From Streptomyces parvulus (GTDB lineage: Bacteria > Actinomycetota > Actinomycetes > Streptomycetales > Streptomycetaceae): DNA of 64,000 nt. The notes below the pieces were generated by a model, which was not told the DNA's origin, did not search any database, and was given only the letters and a program-made list of their open reading frames with translations. Below are positions 40,799 through 50,064 of the stretch, one piece after another. Position 1 is the first letter of the stretch. Every line of letters begins with the position of its first letter. The position numbers and the translations under genes are program-made. The stretch is from the NCBI RefSeq assembly GCF_014648855.1, contig NZ_BMRX01000021.1:52855-116854 (forward strand), given 5' to 3'.

Positions 40799-42511
40799 AT
40801 GAGTGTGGACACCAGAACACCCCGCACACCCACGGGGGACCGCTCGTCGGGATACGACGACGCTCCCGCGCTGAGCATGGTGAAGGTGCCGAGCGATCCG
40901 GCCCAGGTCATCGTCAACCACGCGAGTTTCCGCGTGCAGTTCGGTGCCTCCGCGCGGCGGACCCAGTCCCCGCGGATCGCACAGCACCTGAGCGCCACCC
41001 AGGCCACCCCCCGCATCCCCGCCGCCCCGGGCCGACGCCGGGCCGTCGTGTGGAGCGGGCGGTCCGACCCCGACGACACGGGCGCGCACCGGCTGCTCCA
41101 GGCCGTGCGCGCGGGAGCCGGTCACCACGTCGAGGACCCGGCCGCCGATGCCGGGGCCACCCAGGTCATCCCCCGGGTCGACCTCGGCGGGGACCCCCTG
41201 GGCTACGACGGCTACGACGACGGCGGCCCCGCCACCGAGACCCTCGAAACCCCGCTGGTCGGGGCCCAGCGCGGCCCCGTCCCCGAGGGCACCCGGCTGC
41301 TGCCCGCCATGCGCACCGTCGGCAGCGCCTACGACGAACCCGCCTACGCCGCCCAGGACTTCGGCCCCGGCCGGGACGGTTACGCGGACGAGGGCTACGG
41401 CGACGACACCGACCCGGACAACTCGCGCGCCAGGCGCCGGGCCGACGACCCGGCGCGGCACGCGTACTTCCCCGGCCGCCGGATGAACCTCGGCGTCGTG
41501 CTGCTGCCGCTGCGCGTCTTCCTCGGCTTCATCTCCATCTACGCCGGCATGGGCAAGCTCTGCGACCCCGTCTACTTCGACGGCGGCGAACGCGGCTCCA
41601 TGGTGAAGTGGCTCAACACCCTGCACCCCTGGGACGTCGCCGAGCCGCTGCGCCAGTTCGCCCTCGCCCACCCGGTCGGCGCCGGCCTCGTCATCGCCTT
41701 CCTCCAGGTGCTGGTGGGCGTCCTGACGGTGCTGGGCTGCTGGCAGCGGGTGGCCGCCGTCATCGGCGCGGGCCTGTCCGCGGCGCTGCTGGTCACCGTC
41801 AGCTGGAAGAGCGTCCCCGTCTACGACGCGCCCGACATCATCTACCTCGCCGCCTGGTCGCCGCTGATCATCGCCGGCGCCCCCGTCTACTCCGTGGACG
41901 GCAGACTCGCCGGCAGCGCCTGGCGCCGGCTCGGCCCCCGCGCCGACATCTGGGACCTGCGCCGCTACGTCCTGCGCCGCGGCGCCCTGGTCACCTTCCT
42001 GGTCGCCGGTGCGACCCTGCTGGTCGGCTCGCTGCTCGGCGGTGCCGTCCGGGACGCCGACCGCGTGGTCGTCCCCGGCCCCGGCGAGGCCCCGCGCAAC
42101 GAACTGCCCGGCGCCCCGCTCCCGCAGGAGCCCGGCACGCGCCAGCCGAAGACCCCGGAGTCCTCCGCCTCGCCCACCCAGGGCGCCACCAGCGGAGCGT
42201 CCACCCCCTCCGGGGGCGCCTCGGCCGCGCCGGGAGCGACCCGGGAGAGCGGCACCGCGGGCGGCGGCACGCCCAGCCAGACGCAGGGCTCCTCCGGCCA
42301 GGTGCCGCCGCGGCAGTCGTCGCCGGCCGGCCAGGGCCAGGCGCCGACCACCTCGGCCGGACCGACCGCGGGCGGCACCTCGACCGGCTCCGGCGGCACG
42401 GGCGGCACCACCGGCGGCGGTTCGACCGGCGGCTCCGGCAGCGAGGAGGGCGGCGGTTCCTCCTCCACCGGCCAGCCGGGCGGACGCCTGGTGGGCGGCC
42501 TCCTGGGCTAG
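40799..42511 (+). CDS. DoxX-family membrane protein with long disordered flanks
   Basis: 570 residues. Residues 1-225 are polar and low in predicted structure, rich in Asp, Gly, Arg and Pro. Residues ~230-400 form a DoxX-like four-helix membrane core (Leu-Pro-Leu-Arg-Val-Phe-Leu-Gly-Phe-Ile-Ser-Ile-Tyr-Ala-Gly-Met-Gly-Lys-Leu is the hallmark first helix). One more transmembrane helix (~405-425) follows, then a Ser/Gly/Thr/Pro-rich tail. DoxX proteins are linked to quinone- or thiosulfate-dependent redox and thiol stress; substrate unknown. Strongly extended compared with the ~150-residue core family. A strong terminator follows. Confidence 0.82.
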   Translation: MSVDTRTPRTPTGDRSSGYDDAPALSMVKVPSDPAQVIVNHASFRVQFGASARRTQSPRIAQHLSATQATPRIPAAPGRRRAVVWSGRSDPDDTGAHRLLQAVRAGAGHHVEDPAADAGATQVIPRVDLGGDPLGYDGYDDGGPATETLETPLVGAQRGPVPEGTRLLPAMRTVGSAYDEPAYAAQDFGPGRDGYADEGYGDDTDPDNSRARRRADDPARHAYFPGRRMNLGVVLLPLRVFLGFISIYAGMGKLCDPVYFDGGERGSMVKWLNTLHPWDVAEPLRQFALAHPVGAGLVIAFLQVLVGVLTVLGCWQRVAAVIGAGLSAALLVTVSWKSVPVYDAPDIIYLAAWSPLIIAGAPVYSVDGRLAGSAWRRLGPRADIWDLRRYVLRRGALVTFLVAGATLLVGSLLGGAVRDADRVVVPGPGEAPRNELPGAPLPQEPGTRQPKTPESSASPTQGATSGASTPSGGASAAPGATRESGTAGGGTPSQTQGSSGQVPPRQSSPAGQGQAPTTSAGPTAGGTSTGSGGTGGTTGGGSTGGSGSEEGGGSSSTGQPGGRLVGGLLG

Positions 42512-42535
42512 GGCCGCCCACGGGCCCGTGGGCAC

Positions 42536-42574
42536 GCCGAGGGGCCCCGCACAGACCGTGCGGGGCCCCTCGGC
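42536..42574. terminator. Bidirectional terminator
   Basis: Seventeen-base arms (42536-42552 and 42558-42574), perfectly complementary, 5-nt loop, between convergent genes. Confidence 0.88.
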
Positions 42575-42595
42575 ACATCCGGGTGGGCGGAGCGC

Positions 42596-43330
42596 TCAGC
42601 GGCCGCTCAGCGCCTCCAGCTCGCGGGCCGCCTCCGTCAGGTCCTTCGCGGTGTCGATCGCGCGCCAGTAGGAGCCCAGCGGGATCGGGAAACCGGACAG
42701 CCGGCGCTCACGGGCCAGCCTCGGGAACGTGGTCCGCTCGTGGTCGCCGCGCTCGGGGAGCATCGCGGCGAAGCCGGACGAGAAGACGTACACCCCGGCG
42801 TTGATCTCGAACGTCGACGGCGGCGCCTCGATGAAGTCGGTGATGCGGCCGAAGCCGTCCGTCTGCACGGCACCCCACGGCAGCCGCGGACGGGCCAGCG
42901 CGAGGGTCGCGACGGCGTCCCGCTCGGCGTGGAAGTCGGCCATGTCGCGCAGCGAGAAACGGGTCCAGATGTCGCCGTTGGTGGCGTACCAGGGCCGGTC
43001 CGGGTGCGGCAGGTGCGCGGCGGCGTACTTGAGGCCGCCGCCGCGGCCCAGGGGCTCGGTCTCGACGACCGTGGTGACGGAGAGCGGCAGGTCGGCGGTG
43101 TCCAGCCACTGCTGGAGCACCTCCGCCAGATGGCCGCAGGAGACCACGACGTCCGTCACGCCCTCGTCGGCGAGCCAGGCGAGCTGGTGACCGATGATCG
43201 GGGTCCCGGTGCCCGGGATCTCGACCATGGGCTTGGGCCGGTCGTCGGTGTAGGGGCGCAGCCGGGAACCCTGTCCGCCGGCCAGGACGACGGCTTGGAC
43301 GGGGCGGCGGGACGCGGCGTGATCGGTCAT
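42596..43330 (-). CDS. Sugar-1-phosphate nucleotidyltransferase
   Basis: 244 residues. GT-A type nucleotidyltransferase: Val-Val-Leu-Ala-Gly-Gly-Gln-Gly-Ser-Arg-Leu-Arg-Pro-Tyr-Thr (residue ~14) is the nucleotide-binding signature, Arg-Pro-Lys-Pro-Met-Val-Glu-Ile follows, and Thr-Asn-Gly-Asp-Ile (~115) carries the metal Asp. Closest in pattern to mannose-1-phosphate guanylyltransferase or HddC/GmhC-like enzymes. No C-terminal beta-helix domain. Activates a sugar for cell-envelope polymer or nucleotide-sugar pools; the sugar cannot be deduced. Confidence 0.87.
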   Translation of the reverse strand: MTDHAASRRPVQAVVLAGGQGSRLRPYTDDRPKPMVEIPGTGTPIIGHQLAWLADEGVTDVVVSCGHLAEVLQQWLDTADLPLSVTTVVETEPLGRGGGLKYAAAHLPHPDRPWYATNGDIWTRFSLRDMADFHAERDAVATLALARPRLPWGAVQTDGFGRITDFIEAPPSTFEINAGVYVFSSGFAAMLPERGDHERTTFPRLARERRLSGFPIPLGSYWRAIDTAKDLTEAARELEALSGR

Positions 43331-43372
43331 GCCCGAACTGTACGCGGCGCCCCGCCGGCCCCCGGAGCGTCC

Positions 43373-43843
43373 TCAGCCGTGCGCGGCCAGCACGCCCGAG
43401 GCGAAGGCGGTGTCGCAGACGGGGCGGGCGTAGGACTGGGCGCGCGTCGGCCCGTACACCTTGACCGCGGCGCGGCCGAGGGCGCGGGCGATGGAGGCGC
43501 AGTGGCCGGCCAGCGACGGGCGCTCGTTCACCGCCTGCTGGAGATGGGTCAGGGCGACGCCCGGGTCCTCCTCCTGGAGTTCCGTCAGCAGCCGGTCGCG
43601 CAGCACCTCGTGCGGCGCGCGGGCGGCGGCCCGGGAGGTGGACGCCTTGGCCGAGGTGGCCTCGGACGCGGCGAGCACCGAGTCCGCGGGGTCCCCGGAC
43701 CAGTTGACCCTGGTGACCGCGAGGGTCCCGGAGAGCACCAGGACGACGGGCAGGACGAAGGCGAGAGAGCGGCCGATCCGGCGGGCGGGGCCCCGGCCGC
43801 GTCGCGTCTGTCGCTTGCTGGAGTGCTTCACGGAGTGCTTCAC
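43373..43843 (-). CDS. Hypothetical membrane-anchored or secreted protein
   Basis: 156 residues. Very basic N-terminus (Lys-His-Ser-Val-Lys-His-Ser-Ser-Lys-Arg-Gln-Thr-Arg-Arg), then one hydrophobic helix (~27-43) serving as signal anchor, and a helical extracytoplasmic domain (~75-156) with Cys114 and Cys142, which could form a disulfide. The two ATGs at its start are close together (43843 and 43831). I do not recognise a family, though the gene recurs near msiK in Streptomyces. Confidence 0.7.
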   Translation of the reverse strand: MKHSVKHSSKRQTRRGRGPARRIGRSLAFVLPVVLVLSGTLAVTRVNWSGDPADSVLAASEATSAKASTSRAAARAPHEVLRDRLLTELQEEDPGVALTHLQQAVNERPSLAGHCASIARALGRAAVKVYGPTRAQSYARPVCDTAFASGVLAAHG

Positions 43844-43988
43844 GCGAGTGAGGGTAGCGCCCGGTAATGATTTGGCGACATTTAGTCACCCTTTCGGGGG
43901 ATGAAGAGTGACCCCGAAGTGGGTAAGGGGTTGACGCGCGCGGAGCGAAAAGTCCGTTCTGCCGGGGTATCGGAGCGGCAACGAGAAG

Positions 43989-44012
43989 AGCCCCGCGGCA
44001 GGCCGCGGGGCT
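43989..44012 (-). terminator. msiK terminator hairpin
   Basis: AGCCCCGCGGC and GCCGCGGGGCT arms (11 bp) with a 2-nt loop, 50 nt beyond the msiK stop; a CTTCTCGTT tract follows on the transcript. Confidence 0.75.
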
Positions 44013-44061
44013 CCGTTCGCCGACACGGGTGAAAAACTCACCCGCTCGTCGAGAGCGACGT

Positions 44062-45198
<1,137 letters not shown>

Positions 45199-45256
45199 GG
45201 TGAATGGGCCCCCTTCTACCGGCAGGAACGTGCCGGACGATCCGTTGTAGGAAGGT

Positions 45257-45272
45257 GGTGGTGTAGTCCACA
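45257..45272. promoter_or_regulatory. Candidate DasR-responsive element (dre) upstream of msiK
   Basis: GGTGGTGTAGTCCACA. The core TGGTGTAGTCCA matches 10 of 12 bases of the dre core TGGTCTAGACCA. It is 59 nt upstream of the msiK ATG. DasR control of msiK has been reported in S. coelicolor. Confidence 0.55.
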
Positions 45273-45421
45273 CGGGTGTAGCTGGCTCAGGACGGTACCC
45301 GGCGTTCACCTGGTCTGTCAGTACCTGTGAGCCTGTGAACTTCGCCGAAATTTTCGAATCCCCCCGTTCACCGGGCCCTGTGTAGAGTGGACCGACCCGC
45401 GCGCGCGTCGGGTGCGCGAGT

Positions 45422-45495
45422 GCCTCCTTAGCTCAGCTGGTCAGAGCGCCGCTCTTGTAAAGCGAAGGTCGTCGGTTCGAATCCGACAGGGGGCT
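45422..45495 (+). tRNA. tRNA-Thr (anticodon TGT)
   Basis: 74 nt. Acceptor GCCTCCT pairs with AGGGGGC (one G-T wobble), D stem GCTC/GAGC, anticodon loop CTTGTAA with anticodon TGT, T arm GTCGG-TTCGAAT-CCGAC, discriminator T. The outermost anticodon-stem pair is C-A. CCA is not encoded. TAGAGT at 45383 may be its -10. Confidence 0.93.
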
Positions 45496-45506
45496 CCGAG
45501 AAAGCG

Positions 45507-45554
45507 GCAGGCCGAGGGCCCCTCACCGGATCCGGTGAGGGGCCCTCGGCCTGC
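45507..45554. terminator. Long perfect bidirectional hairpin
   Basis: A 48-nt perfect palindrome (24-bp arms, GGATCC centre) between the tRNA gene and the stop of the leftward eCIS operon. It probably terminates both. Confidence 0.88.
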
Positions 45555-45560
45555 CGTGGT

Positions 45561-47036
45561 TCAGGAGGTGCGGTTGGCGCTGGAGGGGCCGAAGAACTCG
45601 ATCTCGGCGATGGCGACCTGCTTGTTCGCCGACGCCGCGTGGGACGACTCGATGGTGAAGCGGACCTTGGTGACCTCGCCGACGCGGAACGGGCGCCGCT
45701 GGCCGCCGGCACCCTGGTCCAGGGTCAGGTCGCGGGTCTTGACCGACCCGTCCTTCATGGTGATCGTCGCCTTCACGCGGTGCGGGAGGGCGCTCTCCTT
45801 GATCTTCGCGGCGCGGGTGGAGACGCCGGGCGTGATGATGACGTCCAGCAGGCGGGTGGGCTCGGTGAAGGTGACCTCGATCCACTCGCCCTTGCCGGAC
45901 TGGTCGATGCCGGGGCCCCACCAGGTGTTGCTGAGCTGGTCGATGACCAGCTCCGGCTTGTGGCCGGCGTAGGAGCGCGACGCCTTGATGCCGTCCGGGG
46001 AGACCGGGGCGCGCTTGGCGAAGTGGTCGCGGGTGGCCTGGTAGCCGTCCGGGATGTACATGAAGCCGAGGACGGCCAGGGTCACCACCACGACGACGGT
46101 GATCCAGGTGCCGATGCGGTCGAAGACCCGGCGCAGCCGCGGGCGGTCGCCGGCCCAGGGGGTCTCGCGGCGCCTGCCGCCGAAGAGCCTGCGCCACCAG
46201 GGGGCGCGCAGGTCGGACTGGTCGCCGGAGGCCTCCAGGGGCATCGCGCAGCGCGCGCAGTAGTGGCGGTCGGGGCGGTTGGGGGTGGAGCACCACGGGC
46301 ACGGCGGGCCGTTGGCGATGTCCACGTGGCCGGGGGCGCGGACCTGGGGCCGGTCCGCGTCGGGACGGCCGGGCAGGACGGGGGAGACGCCGGGGGGCGG
46401 TGCCGGGGTCCGGGCCTCGGGGTCGGCGACCGGGACCAGCAGGGAGCGGGCGCGGTCGGACATGGTGTCGGTGAGCGCGTTCGGCGCGGGGACCGGTGTC
46501 ACCGGGGTGGTGGGGGCGGTCTCGTCCGTGTCCGGGGTGCGGGCGGGCGCCGGGGCCGCGGGGGCGGGGGCCGCGGGGGCCGCCGGCGTGGCGGTGGGTG
46601 CGGCGGGGGCGGCGTCCGCGTCGGCGGAGCGGCCGGCGACGGCTCCGGGACCGGCGGTGGCAGCAGCACCGGCGGCTCCCGCTCCGGCGGCAGCGGCAGC
46701 GGCACCGGCTCCGGCTCCGGGGGCCGCCGCGGGCGCCGCGGGCACGTCCGGGGTGCCGGGGGCGGGCGGGTTCGCCGCGCCGCGCTGCTGCGGCATGGGC
46801 GCGGCGTCCGGCGCCTCGCCGCCCCGTGCGCCGGCGCCGGCCGGCGTGGGAGCGGGCGCGGTGGCCGGGCGGCCCGGTGCGGCGGCGGGGGCGGCGGCCC
46901 GGTCGGCCGACGCGGTCGCGGGCTGCGCGGTGCGGGCGCCGGACTGGTCCCAGCGGAGTACGGCGCCGCACGCGTCGCAGAAGGACTGGCCCGGTTCCGC
47001 GGGTGTCCCGCACTCGGCGCAGTTCTGCGTGGTCAT
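45561..47036 (-). CDS. cisA: CisA-like bitopic membrane protein of the eCIS (zinc ribbon - linker - TM - sugar-binding-type domain)
   Basis: 491 residues from ATG 47036. N-terminal zinc ribbon (Cys-Ala-Glu-Cys ... Cys-Asp-Ala-Cys, ~6-24), a ~200-residue Ala/Pro linker, a second Cys-Pro-Trp-Cys ... Cys-Ala-Arg-Cys ribbon (~240-262), a basic Trp-Trp-Arg-Arg-Leu stretch, one transmembrane helix (~310-335) and an extracytoplasmic beta-sandwich (~355-488) like NADase-type glycan-binding/discoidin folds. Last gene of the eCIS operon, starting a few bases within the end of the gpI-like gene. In S. venezuelae CisA is a bitopic membrane protein needed for particle-membrane association and CIS-mediated cell death, reported to contact Cis11. 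Identity rests on position and architecture. Confidence 0.75.
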   Translation of the reverse strand: MTTQNCAECGTPAEPGQSFCDACGAVLRWDQSGARTAQPATASADRAAAPAAAPGRPATAPAPTPAGAGARGGEAPDAAPMPQQRGAANPPAPGTPDVPAAPAAAPGAGAGAAAAAAGAGAAGAAATAGPGAVAGRSADADAAPAAPTATPAAPAAPAPAAPAPARTPDTDETAPTTPVTPVPAPNALTDTMSDRARSLLVPVADPEARTPAPPPGVSPVLPGRPDADRPQVRAPGHVDIANGPPCPWCSTPNRPDRHYCARCAMPLEASGDQSDLRAPWWRRLFGGRRRETPWAGDRPRLRRVFDRIGTWITVVVVVTLAVLGFMYIPDGYQATRDHFAKRAPVSPDGIKASRSYAGHKPELVIDQLSNTWWGPGIDQSGKGEWIEVTFTEPTRLLDVIITPGVSTRAAKIKESALPHRVKATITMKDGSVKTRDLTLDQGAGGQRRPFRVGEVTKVRFTIESSHAASANKQVAIAEIEFFGPSSANRTS

Positions 47037-47608
47037 CTCTCCGGGGTCCTTTCGGCGGCGGTCACTTCGACCGTGTAGGGCATGTGGGCGGGACGGGCCG
47101 CGGCGACCAGGGCGTCCAGGCGGTGGATGTCGCCGGGTCTCGGTTCGGGCAGCCGGAGGGTGACGTGCAGGCGCGGGCGCGGGGTGCCGGGGAACGGGCC
47201 CAGGGGGCGGGCGTTCCAGTCGGCGCCGCCGCTCTCGGTGATGTCCGGCTCCACGCCGAACGCGAGCCGCACGGCCTCCGACAGGCCCTGCCGGGTGCCG
47301 CGCACGCGGTGCAGCCGGGAGGCGGCGGCGACGGCCGCGCGCAGCATGGGCTCGGCCTCGGTGCCGTCGGTCTCCGCGCCGACCCAGGTGCCGAGCCACC
47401 GCGCGAAGTCGGCCGGCGTGAGGGCGGGGTCGAAGTAGGTGTCCAGGCAGTCCAGGACGTTCAGGATCGGGGCGAGGACGTCGTCGAGCCCGCCGACGAA
47501 GCGCAGCGCGAGGTCGTCGTCGGCGAAGACGGCCGGCAGCATCGTGGCGATGGGCAGCGAGGAGCCGAGCCCGTCGACGGACCCCCGGTGGGACGCGGCG
47601 GCCGTCAC
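47033..47608 (-). CDS. cis12: eCIS baseplate protein, phage gpI-like (Cis12)
   Basis: 191 residues from GTG 47608, whose start overlaps the upstream stop by 4 nt (GTGA). P2 gpI-type tail protein: Leu-Asp-Thr-Tyr-Phe-Asp-Pro, Phe-Ala-Arg-Trp-Leu-Gly-Thr-Trp-Val-Gly, Leu-His-Arg-Val-Arg-Gly-Thr-Arg-Gln-Gly-Leu and Leu-Ala-Phe-Gly-Val are family features. Forms baseplate wedges together with Cis11. The C-terminal Leu-Val-Ala-Ala-Ala-Arg-Pro-Ala-His strand region is also typical. The long antisense-looking frame over this region is a shadow. Confidence 0.85.
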   Translation of the reverse strand: MTAAASHRGSVDGLGSSLPIATMLPAVFADDDLALRFVGGLDDVLAPILNVLDCLDTYFDPALTPADFARWLGTWVGAETDGTEAEPMLRAAVAAASRLHRVRGTRQGLSEAVRLAFGVEPDITESGGADWNARPLGPFPGTPRPRLHVTLRLPEPRPGDIHRLDALVAAARPAHMPYTVEVTAAERTPER

Positions 47609-49563
47609 GCGCCGTCCCCGATCACGCGGACCCGGTGGTCGAAGGAGAAGACCAGCGCGGGCGCTTCGAGGTCGATGCGGTCGGTGGGGTCGCCGCGCTT
47701 GCCGGTGAGGGGGTCGGCGGGGTGCAGGACGACCTCGTCGACGAGTTCGACGCCGGGGACGCGCTGGAGGACGGCGAAGACCTCGCCGGTCTGGACGGGG
47801 CGCCCGAAGGGCCAGCCCTTGCCGTCGGCGCCGCCGGTGAGCGGGTCGAGGTGGCGGTAGAGGGCGTCGTGGGCCTGGCGGCGCACCCGGTCGGTGTCGA
47901 CGCCGCGGAAGGCGTGGACCGTGGCGACGACGGTGACGCCCTGGTAGTACGGCGGGCCGACGGCGAGGCGGGTGCCGATGAGGCGGCGCTCGTCGAGGTG
48001 GCGGGTGATGCGGCCGAGCAGGGCGTCCCCGGGGACGAGCTGCTCGAAGCGGAGCCGTCCGCCGGGATCGGGGACCGCCTGGGGCACGACGAGGACGCGG
48101 ACGGCGTGCGCCCCGTACTCGTTCTCCTCGCCCTCCAGGCAGGTGATGCGGGCGGTCTCGGGGGCGGCGCGGCGGGCCAGCTCCTCGTAGTCGCGCAGGG
48201 TCACGGCGCGTTCCTGCGCGCGCAGTGTGATCGGCGCCCTGAGCTTGGCCTCCTCGACGGTCTCGCCGTCGACCCCGCCGCGGGCGGCCTCGCGGTTGAC
48301 GACCTCGGAGACGTACGGGATGGAGGTGCGCAGCACCTGGACGGCGCCGCGGGCCACGTTGCCCGACCTGCCGCCGCCGGTGCGGTAGCGGCGGGCGCGG
48401 ATGACGGCGCCCTTGGGGGCCACGGCACCGTACTGGCGCAGGGTGCCGTCGGCCTCGCGGACGGCGGGGCCGAAGGCGATCTCGCCGGTGGCGGCGTCCA
48501 GGGTGATGTGGTGGTCCTCGGGGTGCGAGGCCGAGAAGTGCGGGACGACCTGCCACTCCTGCCAGCCGTCGTCGGCGGCGGTCTGCAGCAGGACGGACGG
48601 GTCGTCGGCGACGACGGGGAAGTGTTCGAGCCGCACCCGCTGGCCGGGCAGGCCGGAGGACTCGCCGAGCGCCTCGTCGTAGACGGTCTCCGCGTGGACC
48701 GTGCCGGTGGTGCCGCCGATGGTGTAGGCCTCGGCGGAGCGGACGGTCGGCGAGGTGGTGTAGAAGGGCTGGCCGGGCAGCGGCTCGGTGACCCGGCAGC
48801 GGACCCAGCCGGCCTCGTGGCCGCCGTTGCGGGACAGGACGTGCCCGCCGGGTATGTGCAGCACGATGTCGCCGGGGCGGTTGAGACCGCCGGTGCCGTC
48901 GCGGTCGACCTCGCAGGGCTGCCAGCCGTCCTCGGTCCAGGCCTCCCAGACCAGCGGCGGCTGGCGGGGGTCGACGCCGACACCGTCGACGCGGCTGTCG
49001 AGTTCCAGGGCGAGCGCGCAGTGCGGCACGGCCGAGGTGAGGCCGATCAGCATGCAGTCGCCGGGACGGGGGGCCTCGGCGAAGCACATCAGGTCCTTGC
49101 CCTCGGCGAGGTCCGTCGTCCGGTCGGTGACGGCCTCGCCCTGGTGCTGGACGACCAGGCGGTCCAGGGTGCAGGGCACGATGGTCAGATCGCGTTCGGT
49201 GGCGAAGACGACCGCCTCGTCCCGCTCGGTGCGCAGCGTGGCGACCTCGGCGCCGACCGGCACCAGGATCGAGTCCTCCTGCGGCGCGGACAGCCAGAAG
49301 GTGACGTCCGTGCGGGCGGCGGACGGCGGGAACAGGGTGATGCCGACGAGGTCGAGGAAGGCCAGGTGGTTCTTCTCCGGCACCCGGTTCAGGCGGTAGA
49401 CGATCTGGTCGGCCATGTGGGCGAGCGTTTCGACGAGCGTGATGCCGGGGTCGGAGACGTTGTGGTCCGTCCACTCCGGGGCGCGCTGCTGGATGTAGCG
49501 CTTGGCGTCGTCGACGAACTGCTGGAAGCGGCGGTCGTCGAGGTTGGGGGAGGGCAGGGGCAT
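47605..49563 (-). CDS. cis11: eCIS baseplate wedge protein, gpJ-like (Cis11)
   Basis: 652 residues. Begins with Pro-Asn-Leu-Asp-Asp-Arg-Arg-Phe-Gln and Asp-His-Asn-Val-Ser-Asp-Pro-Gly-Ile-Thr-Leu-Val-Glu (~36), the signature of putative baseplate assembly proteins related to gpJ/T4 gp6. The Arg-Glu-Ala-Ala-Arg-Gly-Gly-Val-Asp-Gly-Glu segment and Leu-Arg-Asp-Tyr-Glu-Glu-Leu-Ala (~410) lie in the middle domain. Start ATG overlaps the preceding stop by one base (TGATG). It joins sheath and hub in the baseplate and is the reported CisA contact in S. venezuelae. Confidence 0.88.
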   Translation of the reverse strand: MPLPSPNLDDRRFQQFVDDAKRYIQQRAPEWTDHNVSDPGITLVETLAHMADQIVYRLNRVPEKNHLAFLDLVGITLFPPSAARTDVTFWLSAPQEDSILVPVGAEVATLRTERDEAVVFATERDLTIVPCTLDRLVVQHQGEAVTDRTTDLAEGKDLMCFAEAPRPGDCMLIGLTSAVPHCALALELDSRVDGVGVDPRQPPLVWEAWTEDGWQPCEVDRDGTGGLNRPGDIVLHIPGGHVLSRNGGHEAGWVRCRVTEPLPGQPFYTTSPTVRSAEAYTIGGTTGTVHAETVYDEALGESSGLPGQRVRLEHFPVVADDPSVLLQTAADDGWQEWQVVPHFSASHPEDHHITLDAATGEIAFGPAVREADGTLRQYGAVAPKGAVIRARRYRTGGGRSGNVARGAVQVLRTSIPYVSEVVNREAARGGVDGETVEEAKLRAPITLRAQERAVTLRDYEELARRAAPETARITCLEGEENEYGAHAVRVLVVPQAVPDPGGRLRFEQLVPGDALLGRITRHLDERRLIGTRLAVGPPYYQGVTVVATVHAFRGVDTDRVRRQAHDALYRHLDPLTGGADGKGWPFGRPVQTGEVFAVLQRVPGVELVDEVVLHPADPLTGKRGDPTDRIDLEAPALVFSFDHRVRVIGDGA

Positions 49564-50015
49564 CAGCGGTCGCTTTCGGGAGAGCCCGGGAGGCCGGCCG
49601 GGCCGGCGGGGAGATCGGGCTCGTCGTGGGAGGGGATGACGTAGAACGGGAAGACGAGGCTGCGCGGGTTGTTGGTGCCGCGGATCGAGTAACGGACGTC
49701 GATGTAGAGGACGTTCTGGTCCTCGCCGGTGCTGACGTCGACCTCGTGCACCTCGATGCGCGGTTCCCAGCGGTCCAGGGTGACGTGCACCTCGTGCTGG
49801 ATGCGGCCCGCGGTCTGCTCGTTGACCGGGGAGAAGACCAGGTCGTGGATGGCGCAGCCGAACTCGGGCCGCATGGGCCGCTCGCCGGGGGCGGTGGCGA
49901 GGATCAGCCGCATGGCCTCCTCCACCTCCTGCTCGCCGCTGACGAGGGCGATCCCGCCGGTGGGACCGATGCGCAGGGGGAACGACCAGCCGGACCCCAC
50001 GAACTGTTCGGCCAT
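49563..50015 (-). CDS. cis9: eCIS baseplate gp25-like protein (Cis9)
   Basis: 150 residues. gp25/lysozyme-like domain: Gly-Ser-Gly-Trp-Ser-Phe-Pro-Leu-Arg, Leu-Ile-Leu-Ala-Thr-Ala-Pro-Gly-Glu-Arg-Pro-Met-Arg-Pro-Glu-Phe-Gly-Cys (the Glu-Pro-Arg-type core motif) and a C-terminal beta segment. Connects sheath handshake and wedges in contractile systems. The tail is Pro/Gly-rich. Separated by 49 nt from the spike gene; no PAAR gene lies between them. Confidence 0.9.
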   Translation of the reverse strand: MAEQFVGSGWSFPLRIGPTGGIALVSGEQEVEEAMRLILATAPGERPMRPEFGCAIHDLVFSPVNEQTAGRIQHEVHVTLDRWEPRIEVHEVDVSTGEDQNVLYIDVRYSIRGTNNPRSLVFPFYVIPSHDEPDLPAGPAGLPGSPESDR

Positions 50016-50064
50016 CAGTGGGCCACCTGCCTTCTGCTTCCTGCGGTCGTGCCGGTTCCCGCCG

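Noticed and set aside
45367..45372. GTTCACC in front of the tRNA-Thr gene as a PHO box
   Set aside because: Only one unit without a neighbouring 11-bp repeat.
47033..49474. 813-residue minus-strand frame over the gpJ/gpI region
   Set aside because: Only its C-terminal part, in the correct frame, corresponds to the gpI-like gene; the rest is the wrong frame of the gpJ-like gene.
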